From the NCBI GenBank assembly GCA_024803745.1, contig JANJXV010000004.1, forward strand, positions 46,065,358 through 46,129,357: a stretch of 64,000 bases of DNA. The letters are read 5' to 3'. Shown here piece by piece: positions 35,116 through 46,044 of this stretch. This stretch comes from Megascapheus bottae (lineage: Eukaryota > Chordata > Mammalia > Rodentia > Geomyidae). The notes beneath the pieces are model-generated. The model made no database searches and was not told where the DNA came from. It was given only the letters and a program-made list of their open reading frames with translations. The translations under genes were made by a program, and so were the position numbers. The stretch's first letter is position 1. Each line of letters begins with the position of its first letter.

Positions 35116-36082
35116 CAAATAAAGATTTCATTAGAGATAAGCTTTTCTCTAGTTACGCACTTGTTATTTTGAAGTTGATGCAAAGGCTCAAAGAAGTGAG
35201 AAAGCCTCCTAATATCACAATATCACCTTCATTCTGTGTTGCTCTTTCTATGGCTTACTGTGGCTGCAAATCTTCTTTCCAGCCCAGTGCATGTCTGGCT
35301 GTTTCCTCCACAGAGGTGGCCTGGGAGGCCTATGACGGCCATAGGAGAGGTCTGTGCTCTCATAAATAGTCTTCAGCCATGTACTACTGGGCCCATGCAG
35401 CTTTGTTTTGTCACATTAAGGATCAACTCTTTGCAATTGGTGTACCCATTCTGACCCATGCAGATGGTTCATAAATAATAAATTGTGAGATGTCTGATTA
35501 CTCCCCAATGGAGCTAATTCTCTAAAATTTTTCCCAAACTACATACCTAAGTTCTATCTCAACCCTTTCAGAAATGGAAAAACAGCCACTTGCAAGGACA
35601 CACTGATTTCCTAAAGCCCACAGAACAACATTTCACAGAATTTCCCCAGTAAACCCCTAGGTAGCCCTTTAGAACACTCCTGGGTGTCCTATTTTGATGT
35701 TATCACAATGGATTTATTAGCACTTATTTTATGCCTAGGTCTAATAAGGTACTCCTGTGTTGTTTCTGCCCGGTGCTGATATAGCATTTTTGAAATCTTG
35801 AGAATCTGAATGCAATAGGAGACCTGGGATTCATTTCTCTCCGTTGGGATGAAGCTGCACCATAGCTCTTGCCTAGACATTGCATGCTCCAACTCTTTAT
35901 GACCACCAAAAGTGCATTTCTTCATCATGTGCAGGCTAAAGGGGCGGAGGGGTGGAGGAAGGGAGGGCTGACTAAAGAAAGGGAGATGGCAGATAGCAAT
36001 GCCATACAGATCCTTAGACATACAGAGATATTTGTTTTGTCATGCTCTTCCTGGGAAGGTGAAAGCCATCAAAAGATCAAAA
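35116..36082. other. Single-copy stretch, nothing recognised
   Basis: The minus-strand open frame of 110 codons at 35689-36021 has no family signature. Confidence 0.4.
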
Positions 36083-36293
36083 GAAAGATTTCTTTTTTTT
36101 TTTTTATGCCAGTCCTGGGCTTGAGCTCAGGGCCTGAGCACTGTCCTTGGACTTTCTCAAGGCGAGAGCTCTACCATATGAACCTCAGCACCACTTCCGT
36201 CTTTTTTCTATGTATGTGGTACCGAGGAATCGAACCCGGGTCTTCGTGCACTCTACACTAGGCCGAACTCCTGGCCCTGAAAGATTTCTTTTT
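36083..36293 (-). mobile_element. IDL-Geo SINE with 15-bp TSD, young-looking
   Basis: GAAAGATTTCTTTTT at 36083-36097 and 36279-36293 is an exact duplication. Several CpGs are intact (ACCGAGGAATCGAACCCGGG), which suggests a fairly recent insertion. Confidence 0.95.
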
Positions 36294-36398
36294 AATTAGT
36301 TATTTCTCAAATACTATATCAAATGATTACACATGGATTTAGAAAAGATTTTTTTTATAAAAGTGAGGGAGAGAAGGGATAAAGTTAGGAATTTTTTT

Positions 36399-36582
36399 GC
36401 CAGTCCTGGGGCTTGAACTCAGGGCCTGAGCACTGTCCTTGGGGGTTTTCTTCAAGGCTAATGCTCTACCACTTAAGCCACAGCACCATTTCCAGCATTT
36501 TCTATGTATGTGGGACTGCGGAATCAAACCCAGGTCTTTGTGCATGCTAGGCAAGCACTCTATCACTAGGCAAACTCCTGGC
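36399..36582 (-). mobile_element. IDL-Geo SINE
   Basis: On plus: GCCAGTCCTGGGGCTTGAAC, CTACCACTTAAGCCACAGC, GGAATCAAACCCAGG, GCTAGGCAAGCACTC. A small insertion near GGGGGTTTTCTTCAAGGC. Confidence 0.92.
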
Positions 36583-36731
36583 TGAAGGAAAAAATTTTCA
36601 TGACAGTAATGAAAGGAAAAAGGAATAGATGATGTGCTTTGTTAAAAAAATGTACGTAATTAAGTGCTTACTTGCAGTAGCTGTTTCTGTTCTGACAGTA
36701 GGTCTACAAGTTCTTCAGTTCTTCCCAGCTT

Positions 36732-36739
36732 TGTGTGTG

Positions 36740-36838
<99 letters not shown>

Positions 36839-36880
36839 GGGGGGGGAAGGGGGGAGGGGGGAGAGAGGAAAGGAGAGAAA
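36732..36880. repeat. (TG)n(GA)n composite array with G-rich end
   Basis: TG units to 36780 switch without a gap to GA units to 36834, then GGTGGGGGGGGAAGGGGGG-type purine DNA. Confidence 0.95.
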
Positions 36881-36889
36881 GAGAGTCCT

Positions 36890-38054
36890 GGATCCTTAGG
36901 GTGGTGGTTTAGAAGTACAGGAACTAGTTATACTCTTGCTGGTTTTCTGCTGCTTTCACCTTTACGAAGGTCTTTTAAGTCTCAGGTTGACTGAACAAAC
37001 TCTAAAATGTGAACTTAGAGATGATCTTAGTGGTAATTTCATGGCTTTGGGTTTCAAATATGAAAAGCAAGCTCAGGAAAGGGCAGGAAACTGCAGCAGG
37101 TACAGTCCTAGAGATTCACTGTCTTCCCTTTTTATCTAGTACTGTCTACATTAACATTAAACTTACTGTTATTCAATTTCTGAAGAGTTTTCCATTATTT
37201 CATTATATCCTGGTTATAAATATCAGGAATCGTTTTCAAGTTATTTAGATGCTGACAGATGACTCCTGTTGACAGAGGGATTCTCTAATGATAGCATTAT
37301 CAGCGTTGATGAGGTGGTTATTACCAACTTAGAAGCCAGACAGCGGGTATGGGAAGTGTGTAGGATCTACTCTATTATGAGGATTTACCTCTGGAAATGA
37401 GACTAAATTGAGGTGAAATTTTACCTTACTAATCCATAGTCTATAGGTTTTGAGGTAGAAAGCTTGAGGCTTGCTTGTCATGTTTGCCATTTTTCAGTGC
37501 AACTCATCTTTCTAAACAGCAGTGAATTGTGAATTGGGACAGTTGGAATCAGCTCACCAGCTTTCATGAAAATGAAGTTAGAAAGAGTAACTCTTGATAA
37601 CCTCAATACTTCCTCACAGATGGAAGATCGTGTCATATCCAAGTGTAGACGGGCAGCCTATATCTCTGGTGGAGATAGATAAATGATTCAACCTTTGTTG
37701 ATTAAATAAAGTATTATTATGAAGTTTATTATTGTCACTTCTGAGATTGATGATGATATATTTATAAGGAAATTCATGTAGTTCAAAGGCATTTGGAGGG
37801 GATTGTTTCTCTGCAAGGCTTGTAGGTTCTCTCCATTGGATGTTATGATATGGTCTCATGTAGCTTATCTGAACAGCCATTGGCCAGATCTGGATTTCTA
37901 CTCCAATCAAGGCTAGGTGGTGGGGAAGGAGTAGAATCTGTGCAGGAGAATAAACATATACCCATTGGAAGGCAATTGGAAAGCAATGGTTCATTTCATA
38001 GGGAAGTTTCCCATCTAACAAGACTTCCTCGCCATTGTTATAAACCTTTAGAAA
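36890..38054. other. Single-copy stretch, nothing recognised
   Basis: The 135-codon minus frame at 37614-38021 shows no recognised domain and no supporting context. Confidence 0.4.
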
Positions 38055-38300
38055 TGCCAGTTGCTGGTGGCATATACCTGAAATCCTAGCTACTCAGGAG
38101 GCTGAAATCTGAGAATCATGGTTCAAAGGCATCCTGGGAAAAACTGCTCATAAGATACTTATCTCCAGTTAGCCACATGAAGCCAGAAGTGGAGCTGTGG
38201 CTCAAGTGTAGATCATTAGCCTTGAGCATAAAAGCACAGGGACAACTCCCAAGCCCTGAGTTCAAGCTGCAGGACTGGCACCAGAAAAGAAAAGGAAAAG
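38055..38300 (+). mobile_element. B1-Geo dimeric SINE
   Basis: AATCCTAGCTACTCAGGAGG, ATCATGGTTCAAAGGC, GTGGAGCTGTGGCTCAAG and TTCAAGCTGCAGGACTGGC, with an A/G tail. Confidence 0.92.
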
Positions 38301-38348
38301 AAATAATTTACAAGCTAGACAAAGGGATAATTCCTTACTCTCAGAGAC

Positions 38349-38595
38349 AATATGCATAGTGGTTAGAACTGTGGACTCTAAAATTAGACTGATAAACTCG
38401 GATACCAATTCTCCTAGGTGCTAGTGGAATAGGTTTGTGTACATCATGAAATACCTCTATAGTTTTGTTTCCTTATCTGTAAGGTAGGATAAGAATAGCT
38501 CTAGATTCTTTGTAACATTTTTTCTGAAATGATTATTAAGAGTTACTTAGGCTGTTATCTAGGATATAGTAAGTAAACTGTCAATGTCCCTAAAA
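38349..38595 (+). mobile_element. MIR
   Basis: ATGCATAGTGGTTAGAACTG, TTTTGTTTCCTTATCTGTAA, GATAAGAATAGCTC and CTAGGATATAGTAAGTAA follow MIR order. Confidence 0.85.
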
Positions 38596-39012
38596 ATTTC
38601 TCAAGTAAGTATGTCTCTTTAATTAAACAATAAATGTGAATGCTATACATTTTAAGCTATATTGTCTCTTTTTGGTATTTGAGCATTTAGTGTAAAAAGG
38701 AAGAAAAAGATGACCCTACTGATTATATTAGAAAAAAAAGATGACTAAGAAGACTGCTTTTGAAACACACATGAAATTAGTTGAGCCTAGCTTTTGGGGG
38801 AAACTGATATTTGACTGTATGATGATAACTTTTCCTTCTGTTTTTGCTTCCTGTTGATCTTAGTTTTTAATATCCTGCTTTTAAAAATATAGACTTTATT
38901 TTTGAACATTGTAGCTGGAACTAGCTGCTTGTTCCACCAGGCCTCCTGAGGGCCTTTGTAAGACTGAAGAAACTCTCCTTTGTCAGACTTTTTGGTGTGT
39001 CATTCAAGCAAA
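38596..39012. other. Single-copy stretch, nothing recognised
   Basis: No signature is seen. Confidence 0.4.
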
Positions 39013-39092
39013 CATCAGTCCTGGGGCTATAACTCAAATGGTACAGTGATTAAAAGAATGAGGTCTTGAGTTGAAACCCTAGCACCTAAAAA
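39013..39092 (+). mobile_element. ID-like tRNA-derived SINE monomer
   Basis: CCTGGGGCTATAACTCAAAT, GGTACAGTGATTAAAAG, TTGAGTTGAAACCCTAGCAC, AAAAAAA. An older single monomer without the Geo half. Confidence 0.7.
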
Positions 39093-40315
39093 AAATTGAA
39101 AACGTCAAATGCAGTCTGAGCTAGAGAGTTTCATTGCAAATGAAAAATTTATCTGGGCACTGTATCTTATGATTTCAATCTTTCTACTCAAGGGTAAGCT
39201 TTCTGTAGATAAAGACTCAAAATTTTTTTCACCCTAATAGTCCTCTCAGCCTGTGAGTCACATATGTAAAGAATCTGAATATCTTCCTCATACATTGTGT
39301 TTGCTTTTGCTTTTTGTTTTTGTGCCAAAGCTTTCAGGTGAAGACTATCAGCTAGAAATTTCTGAAATGTCTCCCCCACCCCAACATCTAAATAAATAGA
39401 GTAGCAGGTATGGAATTAGTCTCTCTAACTAAATAGTTTTGAGAAGTGGGAGAATTCTGTAACCAACTAATATAAATCAAAGAAGAAATAAATGTTGTCC
39501 CTACATTGCTTAATTAAAAAAAACTCCACTGGAAAACACAGACTAGGGTAATGAAAATAAGTGAGGTGTTTCTGAATAGAAGATAGAAAGAAAACCTTTA
39601 GAATCTTGGGCGTGAGGGGCTGATAATATTTTTTATCCTGCATGGAAACCCTCATGAGAATTAAAGGATAGTACATCTTTCCAGCACATTCCCAATGGGC
39701 ATCTTGAACCATAGTAAGCTCTGCTCTGGGGAATAATTCATATTACTTCTTCCCTTCCTTATGAAGGTAGTGACTCAGAAATATTGTTTGCTAGGAAGAA
39801 TTACCAAGTATAACTTTGCTCATTTTGTGGGGTAGAAAGAAGTATAAAAGTATTAAGTAACAGGGACCATCTTTGCTGTGACAAGCAATCTGTCCTGTCT
39901 CCAGTAGATATCTCCAGGTAGATATAGGATCTCCACAAAATGCATGCAAATCTCTTAAGCACTGAAGACTCCCATTATAAAGCCAAATAGGCATTTCCTC
40001 TTCAGTTTTATAACTCCTTAAAATTTAAACTGATATCAGAGAAGCTTCACAATGAGTTCACAAGCAACATTTTTATTCCTTAAGGATGAACCTGTACTAA
40101 TTTTTGCTTCTTCTCTCTGAATTAATGATTATCACTTGATAATAATTGGTATTCCCATTTGCATTCTTCTTTAAAACATTTACAGTATAACCCATAGAAA
40201 ACTGGAGATGAAGGAAGTTCCTCAAGAAGCAGTGAATGGAGGAAGCAAGGAAGGAAGGAAGGAAGGATGAAAGGATGAAAGAAGGAAGAAGAAAAAAGAC
40301 ACAGATAGAGAAGGA
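39093..40315. other. Single-copy stretch with (GGAA)n
   Basis: Contains a short GGAA/GAAA-rich purine run at 40240-40295. Otherwise nothing is recognised. Confidence 0.4.
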
Positions 40316-40725
40316 AATGATGTTGTTTGCAAGTAAATGGAGAGAACTGGAGACCATCCTGAGCAAGATAAGCCAAGCTAAAAAACAAAACCTAAATAGT
40401 AAATGATTTTGCTCATGTGCAGATTGTAGACCTATAATAAGGATTGTAATGATAATTAGGCGAATAACAATGGTATGCTTGTATATGAACGGGACGTCTC
40501 TCTGACAGGAGGAGCCAGTAAAGAGGGTACAGTGGTGAACATGATGGAATTATGTTGCTTGCATATGTGACTTTAGCATGATGAAATCCAATGGATTCTC
40601 TCAGAAGCAGAGTGAGAAAGGAGAAATGTTAAGAGAATATACTAACGGTGGTGGATTTCATCAAAGTATGTTATACCCATCCATGGAAATGTCACGATTG
40701 ATGCACACTGATTTTCTTTTAAGAA
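40316..40725 (+). mobile_element. Older L1 3' end
   Basis: AATGGAGAGAACTGGAGACC, GAGCAAGATAAGCCAAGC, ATTGTAGACCTATAATAAGG, ATGTTATACCCATCCATGGA and AAATGTCACGATTGATGCAC fit the end of ORF2 and the 3' UTR of an older rodent L1 unlike the young family. Confidence 0.6.
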
Positions 40726-41693
40726 TAGGGACTAAGATAAGTGAGAAATAGGAGGAGAGAAGAAATGAGAAAGATAAAACAAAACCATTTGTCATGGGAA
40801 GGTGGAGTAGTACATCCAATGGACTTGAAGTTACCCAGAGAAATCAAAGGAATAGGTTTTATCACCTCATTGCTTTCCTCTCTCTGCCCTTCCCTTCTTC
40901 AATACCCTTCATCTAAGCTGCAGTTTCAGCTCCATGAAACTGGACAGCCAAACCAGAATGAATGTCTTTTTCCTTTTTCATAATTTCATACGTAGATCAT
41001 CCTTACCGTAGATCTTTGCAACCTCAGGATATATTTATTTGTGGTACATGCCATCATACAAAATCTGTTTCTGCAGAATGTTATTTCCTAGATACAGGGG
41101 GAATACAGGCCCAAAATGTTTTATAATTTGTGTGAAGTTTCCCTGAAGGTACTACCTCAGAAACCTTATTCAGGACACTTGAGAGTTCACTGAGCACTGA
41201 TGCTCTGTTAAAAGAATAATACAATCCTCTAATCATACTGATTGGATAAAATTTATTGGAGGTAACTTATTGTTATAGTCAGTCTTTAAAATCCAGGGGA
41301 TGAAAAATAATCTAATCCAATTAAAAGAGTCTTTTTCTTTTATGGTAAGAAATTAGCATCATGTCTTTGTTTCAATTTTCCCAGAAGTTTTACAATAGGT
41401 TCCAGCCGGGAGCCAGTTTATGTCTCTGTTGGTACTTAATTGATTTTAACTGGCAGCTAAGTCGTGCTCAGAAATTCTTCCTCCCAAGGCAAAGAGTTAA
41501 TAAGGATCCATCCTCTCAGTCTCAATTCTAGTGCAATTCTACTTATAAATAATAAAAATTAGACAACACAGGAGATATTCTTATTTGATAGTGTTACTTC
41601 TTACCAAATCCATTATGAGGTAGGTATATATATAAGCACATACATATAATAATTATTAATTCCCAATTAGCCCTAAATTTTCTTCATTTTAAT
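40726..41693. other. Single-copy stretch, possible conserved noncoding part
   Basis: 41390-41530 (CCAGCCGGGAGCCAGTTTAT, TTAACTGGCAGCTAAGTCG) has non-repetitive, CpG-retaining text. No gene is seen. Confidence 0.35.
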
Positions 41694-42035
41694 ATATTTT
41701 TGGCAGTTCTGGGTATCGAGTTCAGGGCTTCAATCCTTGCTAGGCAGGCATACTACCATTTGAGCCACTATGTCAGCCCTTTTAAACTATTTGTAGTTGT
41801 CAAGACGGGATCACACTTTATGTCTACGCTGGCCTGGGTGATGTTCTTCTGATTTGTGCTCCCTCAAGACCTTGGGATAACACATACAATTGTGCCCAGC
41901 CATTTTGTCTCCCTCATAGCTAGGATAACAGGATGAAGGAGTCTTTAGGATATTTTCCCCTCAAACTGTGATTCCCCTATCACTAGCTCCTAAGTAGGTA
42001 GCATTACAGGTTTGAATTACAGCACCTGCTTTCAT
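41694..42035 (-). mobile_element. ID plus B1-type SINE block, diverged
   Basis: On plus: GGCAGTTCTGGGTATCGAGT, CTTGCTAGGCAGGCATACT (reversed ID), then GTCAAGACGGGATCACAC, CTACGCTGGCCTGGGTG and TCCTAAGTAGGTAGCATTAC (reversed 7SL-type parts). Confidence 0.65.
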
Positions 42036-42047
42036 TTTAATCTATCG

Positions 42048-42110
42048 ATGTGTGTGTGTGAGAGAGCACAAACACACACATGCACACATGTGCATACATA
42101 TATGTCACTA
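42048..42110. repeat. TG/AC imperfect inverted dinucleotide block
   Basis: A (TG)n run, AGAGAGC, then (AC)n: the two arms are complementary and could fold back. Confidence 0.6.
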
Positions 42111-42186
42111 CTGAGACTGGACCTCAGAGCCTGGTGCTTTTGCTTAGTTTTTTTTCTTTCTTTTCTTTTCTTTTTTTCTTTTTTTC

Positions 42187-42420
42187 CTGTGGGTCATGGG
42201 GCTTGAAATCTGGGCCTGGATGTTGTTCCTGAGCTCTTCAGCTCAAGGCTACTTCCCTACCCCTTGAGCTGTGGCCCCACTTTCCATTTTCTAGTGGTTA
42301 ATTGGAGATAAGAGTCTCACGATCACGATCTTTAGTGCCCTCGCTGGCTTTGAACTGTGATCCTTAGATTTCAGTCTCCTGAGTAGCTAGGATTATAGGT
42401 GTCAGTCATTGCACCCAACT
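42187..42420 (-). mobile_element. B1-Geo SINE
   Basis: On plus: GTGGGTCATGGGGCTTGAAA, GGTTAATTGGAGATAAGAGT, GGCTTTGAACTGTGATCC, GAGTAGCTAGGATTATAGG. A pyrimidine-rich tail lies at 42146-42186. Confidence 0.88.
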
Positions 42421-42427
42421 TGCTTAG

Positions 42428-42612
42428 CTTCTGCCCACCCCCACAGTTGGAACTCTATGCTTGAACTACACATCCAGTTCTGGCTTTTTGCTAGTTAATT
42501 GGAGATAAGAGTCTAGCAGATCTGTCTTCCCAGAGTAGCTCCGAACTGTACCCCTCAAATCTCAGCCCCCTGATTAGCTAGAATTCTTGACCTAAATCAC
42601 CAGCACCAGCCT
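42428..42612 (-). mobile_element. B1-Geo SINE, partial
   Basis: On plus: GGCTTTTTGCTAGTTAATTG, GAGATAAGAGTC, CTCAGCCCCCTGATTAGCTA. The Geo half is shortened. Confidence 0.75.
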
Positions 42613-42767
42613 TCATTTGAAGCTGCTCTCATGAAGACCTGGTACTTCACAGGCATTCCCACTCTAAACTATCTTCACTATAGTTGATGGCATGTCGCCA
42701 CCAACCTAAGGTAGAAATACCAAAACAGGAAATGGTTTGAAAAGAAAATTTAAAAAAAATTTTTTTT

Positions 42768-42950
42768 GCCAGTCCTGGGCTTGAGCTCAGGGCCTAAGCA
42801 CTGTCCTTGGACTTTCTCAAGGCTAGAGCTCTACCACTTGAGCCTCAGCATCACTACTGGCTTTTTTCTATATATGTGGTATGAGGAATCCAATCCGGAT
42901 CTTCGTGCATGCTAGGCAAGCACTCAACCACTAGACCAAACTCCTGGCCC
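42768..42950 (-). mobile_element. IDL-Geo SINE
   Basis: On plus: GCCAGTCCTGGGCTTGAGCT, TCTACCACTTGAGCCTCAGC, GCATGCTAGGCAAGCACTC, CTCCTGGCCC. Confidence 0.93.
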
Positions 42951-44350
42951 GAAAGGTAAATTTTTTAAAGTGAGGTTTTGCTTACCTTACTTTCCATATT
43001 ATCATTTATTTTTTAAAATCTCTAGCTGAATGAGAATAAAACATTTTAAATGATGTTGCAAATTATTACCACGCACTGCAATGTCCACATGATTTGTTTT
43101 CGCACCAAACTAGCAAAGGCAGAGACTCTTACATCTCAGGACCCTCGAGTGCCTCTTTCTGGCTTTGGAAATGGCTGTTGAGATACAATAACAACCCCAC
43201 CTATCTGAGCTAATTAAGTTATCAGTCACTTTACCAGAGCAACAGAGGAAAGATAAAGTTAAGGCTGAATTTGTCCTGTACTAGTGAAGGTTTCAGAAAC
43301 CATTCTTCACAGTAACGTTTTTTTATAGAATCATTGTACCACAGGGATCCCAAAGGTAAGAAATGTTTGTTAAATTAGTCTATACTATCAGAACAATTTA
43401 TACTTGAAGAGGTGGGCAGTTCATGTTGCTATTGGAAGGGCTTTCACATTATCTACTTGATAGAAAGATGATGTATAAAATAGTTCTGAAGCACTGAATA
43501 AGCATAGTGCTAAAGGCTTATTCCTTCATGTATCCACAGGACCTGAATAAATCCAGAAATCCCAAATAAATGTTTAGGAATTTTGAATGTGTGTTACATT
43601 ATTAATTGAGGTTTAAACACATATTTAGAATTTTTATTAATGCATTAGAATAGGAAAGAAATGAAGCTTACAGTGAAAGAAGGGTAGAATGAATGAATTA
43701 GTGATCCAAATTAAAATATGGTTAAAACCAGGGTACCAGAGAAAATACCTAAGAAAGAAAGAATAGGAAGCTTGAATGAGATTAAAGGGAGTGGCTCAGA
43801 GATAGAAGGAATGATCAGGTCTAGCATGTGAAAGTAGGAGTGAGGAACTGAGATAAGGCAGAGGCCAAGGTCTTTGGAGAGAAAGACCAGAATACCAACA
43901 AGTATTATCCCATCGATAAGAAGATCACCAGTAGTAAAGACCAAAGTGGGTCTGGCTCTAACAACTGGGGGTGGGGGAGGGCAGATGAGTACACTCAATA
44001 AGAATTCTAGAGGCAAAAGGCCTCTAGAAACTGAGGATTTAAAGGCATGAGAGAGGGCCAAGAATCTGGAGGCAAGTGAGGAGGCTACCTACCTCAGACA
44101 AACTGAACTTGAGAGGCCAAACTATCAAGTGAGGAATTGGAAACAAGAAAGGTTTCTGATGGCACTCAGGTTTCTACAGATGCTGTCTTGAAGATGAATG
44201 GATTTGCTATAGAAGATAAAGAATTCAGATGAATTATTGAATTTGTTTGAGTTTACACTTCTTTATGTGTGTTAACATATGTAGATATAATTCTGTAGAA
44301 ATAAATGGCATAAAAATCTAGAGCTGGGTGGGAAATAAACTATAGAAACC
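42951..44350. other. Single-copy stretch
   Basis: 43020-43300 is non-repetitive with TA-rich homeodomain-like phrases (GAGCTAATTAAGTTATCAG). 43640-44240 is purine-rich and may be an old L2-type relic, but I cannot confirm it. A 10-bp palindrome lies at 44005-44029. Confidence 0.35.
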
Positions 44351-44449
44351 TGAGCTTGTAAGTTGGGCATGGTAATATATGCCTGTAATCTTAGCACTTG
44401 GAAGACTGAGCCAGGATTGTGGATTTGGAGCTGGCCAGGGCTACATTAT
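44351..44449 (+). mobile_element. B1 SINE, left piece
   Basis: GTTGGGCATGGTAATATATG, CCTGTAATCTTAGCACTTGG and GGAGCTGGCCAGGGCTACAT follow B1. The element is interrupted by the SINE at 44463-44683. Confidence 0.85.
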
Positions 44450-44696
44450 AAGGAGACCTTATTAGGTTTTTTTGGTTTGTTTTTGTTTTGCCATTCATGG
44501 GCTTGAACTCAGGGCATGAACACTGTCCTTGGGCTTTCCTCAAGGATAGAGCTCTACCACTTGAGCCACAGCACCACTTCTGGCTTTTTCTCTATATGTG
44601 GTACCAAGGAGTCGAACCTGAGTCTTCGAGGATGCTGGGCAAGCACTCTACTACACTCTATCACTAAGCCAAACTCCAGGCTAAAGGAGACTTTAT
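44450..44696 (-). mobile_element. IDL-Geo SINE inserted into a B1, with 13-bp TSD
   Basis: AAGGAGACCTTAT at 44450-44462 and AAGGAGACTTTAT at 44684-44696 flank the SINE. The duplicated text is B1's own sequence, so this SINE is younger than the B1. Confidence 0.9.
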
Positions 44697-44699
44697 GTT

Positions 44700-44865
44700 A
44701 AGAAAGAGTCTTCCTCTTCTCCCCTCTTCCTCCCCCCTCCCCCCTCTCTCTGAAAAAAGAAAAAGAAAAAAGGAAAGAAAGAAAGAGAGAAAGAGAGAAA
44801 AAAGTAAGAAGAAATAATGGAAGGACAAGAGAGAAGAAAGAAAAAGAAAGAAAGCAAAGGTTTTT
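44700..44865. repeat. Pyrimidine-to-purine strand-switch tract
   Basis: A C/T run (44709-44752) is followed at once by an A/G run (44753 to about 44865), probably grown from the interrupted B1 tail. Confidence 0.85.
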
Positions 44866-45293
44866 AAGTTTGGAGAGTTGGAGAGGGTTCATAAATAATG
44901 TACCCTTTCCTACCTGAGTTCTCAACCAATCAAATGTAAAATAGAAAGGAAAGGAGAAAATCAAAGTGGTAGAGCTCACAGTGAGGAAAATGACCTCTGT
45001 GCAGACAGGTAGGGTTTGTAATTCTGAGCTCAAAATTCCCACAGAGAGAATGGTAAACTACCATGAACTAACAGATAACACATAGTATTGATCAAACAAG
45101 GGAAAATTTGAGCCAAGCATATGCAGTTCATTCTTTCCACATTCCTCAATTTAATAATATATCAAAGGCTTGTGTGAGTGAGAAGTGGGATAGGGACCAG
45201 GAGGGTTTCACTTGGGACATTTGCACTTGGAAAGAAACATCGTAGGGAGAGGACACCTTCTCCCTACTCCTTACTCTCTAATGAAATCTGGCA

Positions 45294-45326
<33 letters not shown>

Positions 45327-45680
45327 CACCTCACAGACAGCAAGGAACTGGAAGATTGAAGCAGAACACCAAGTTATGAGCTACTCTAGGTGAGAGTAAG
45401 TTGAAGGATAGGCTGAATGGAAGAAGGGGAGATCGATCCCAAAAGAGACATGATTCTCCCATTTGGATGAATAAAGAGAATTCTGTCTTTCGGCCTAAGA
45501 GCTCCTTCATTTTAATAAATTGCCGACCTCAAAAACAGTGTTTTCAAAACATTTCATATACATTTCTGATTAATACCACTTAAAAACTATACAATAAACA
45601 CTAGTGTATCTTTATCTTAACAGAAGAGACAACTGGAAATGAGAGAACTTGAATAACTGAACCAAGATCATAGTTATCCT
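44866..45680. other. Single-copy stretch with A-rich run
   Basis: AAATAAAA-type low complexity at 45294-45330. No gene is seen. Confidence 0.4.
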
Positions 45681-45908
45681 GTTTCATTTTCCCCCAAATG
45701 ACTTTGTTCCCTTAATCTTGAGGGAAGTCCATGAAGGAATTTCTCCTGTATTTGCTGTAAGCTGACCACACTTCATTTTTCAGGAGTCTGGGCAGCTTCA
45801 TTTCTCTGAAACTGACTTTTATTCCCTTAATCTTAAAAGAAATACATAAAGGAATATCTTCTATATTTTCTGTTAGCCAAACATACCTCATTTTCCCTTC
45901 ATCCATCT
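45681..45908. repeat. Two-copy tandem duplication, 114-bp period
   Basis: 45681-45794 and 45795-45908 align collinearly: TTTCATTTTCCC.. with CTTCATTTCTCT.., TTCCCTTAATCTTGAGGGAA with TTCCCTTAATCTTAAAAGAA, then CATGAAGGAAT with CATAAAGGAAT. They are clearly diverged. Confidence 0.8.
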
Positions 45909-46044
45909 TGCTTCTTATGTAGCCCAGGTTGGCCTTGAATTTATAATCCTTCTGCCTTAGCCTCTCAGTGCATCCTCCCGCTTCAGACTCACTGATAAGA
46001 TTACAGAAGATTACAAGCATGTGCCACCAATGCTGTGATATGGT
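45909..46044 (-). mobile_element. B1 SINE, antisense
   Basis: On plus: TTATGTAGCCCAGGTTGGCC, TTGAATTTATAATCCTTCTG, GCCTTAGCCTCTCAGTGC, GATTACAAGCATGTGCCACC. A small duplication occurs in the middle. Confidence 0.85.

Noticed and set aside
37614..38021. 135-codon minus frame
   Set aside because: I see no motif, no promoter context and no codon signature; this length is expected by chance in 64 kb.
1735..44683. Many tRNA-like box A/box B pairs that could be taken for tRNA genes
   Set aside because: They lie in dimeric SINEs with A-tails and TSDs and do not form tRNA cloverleaves.
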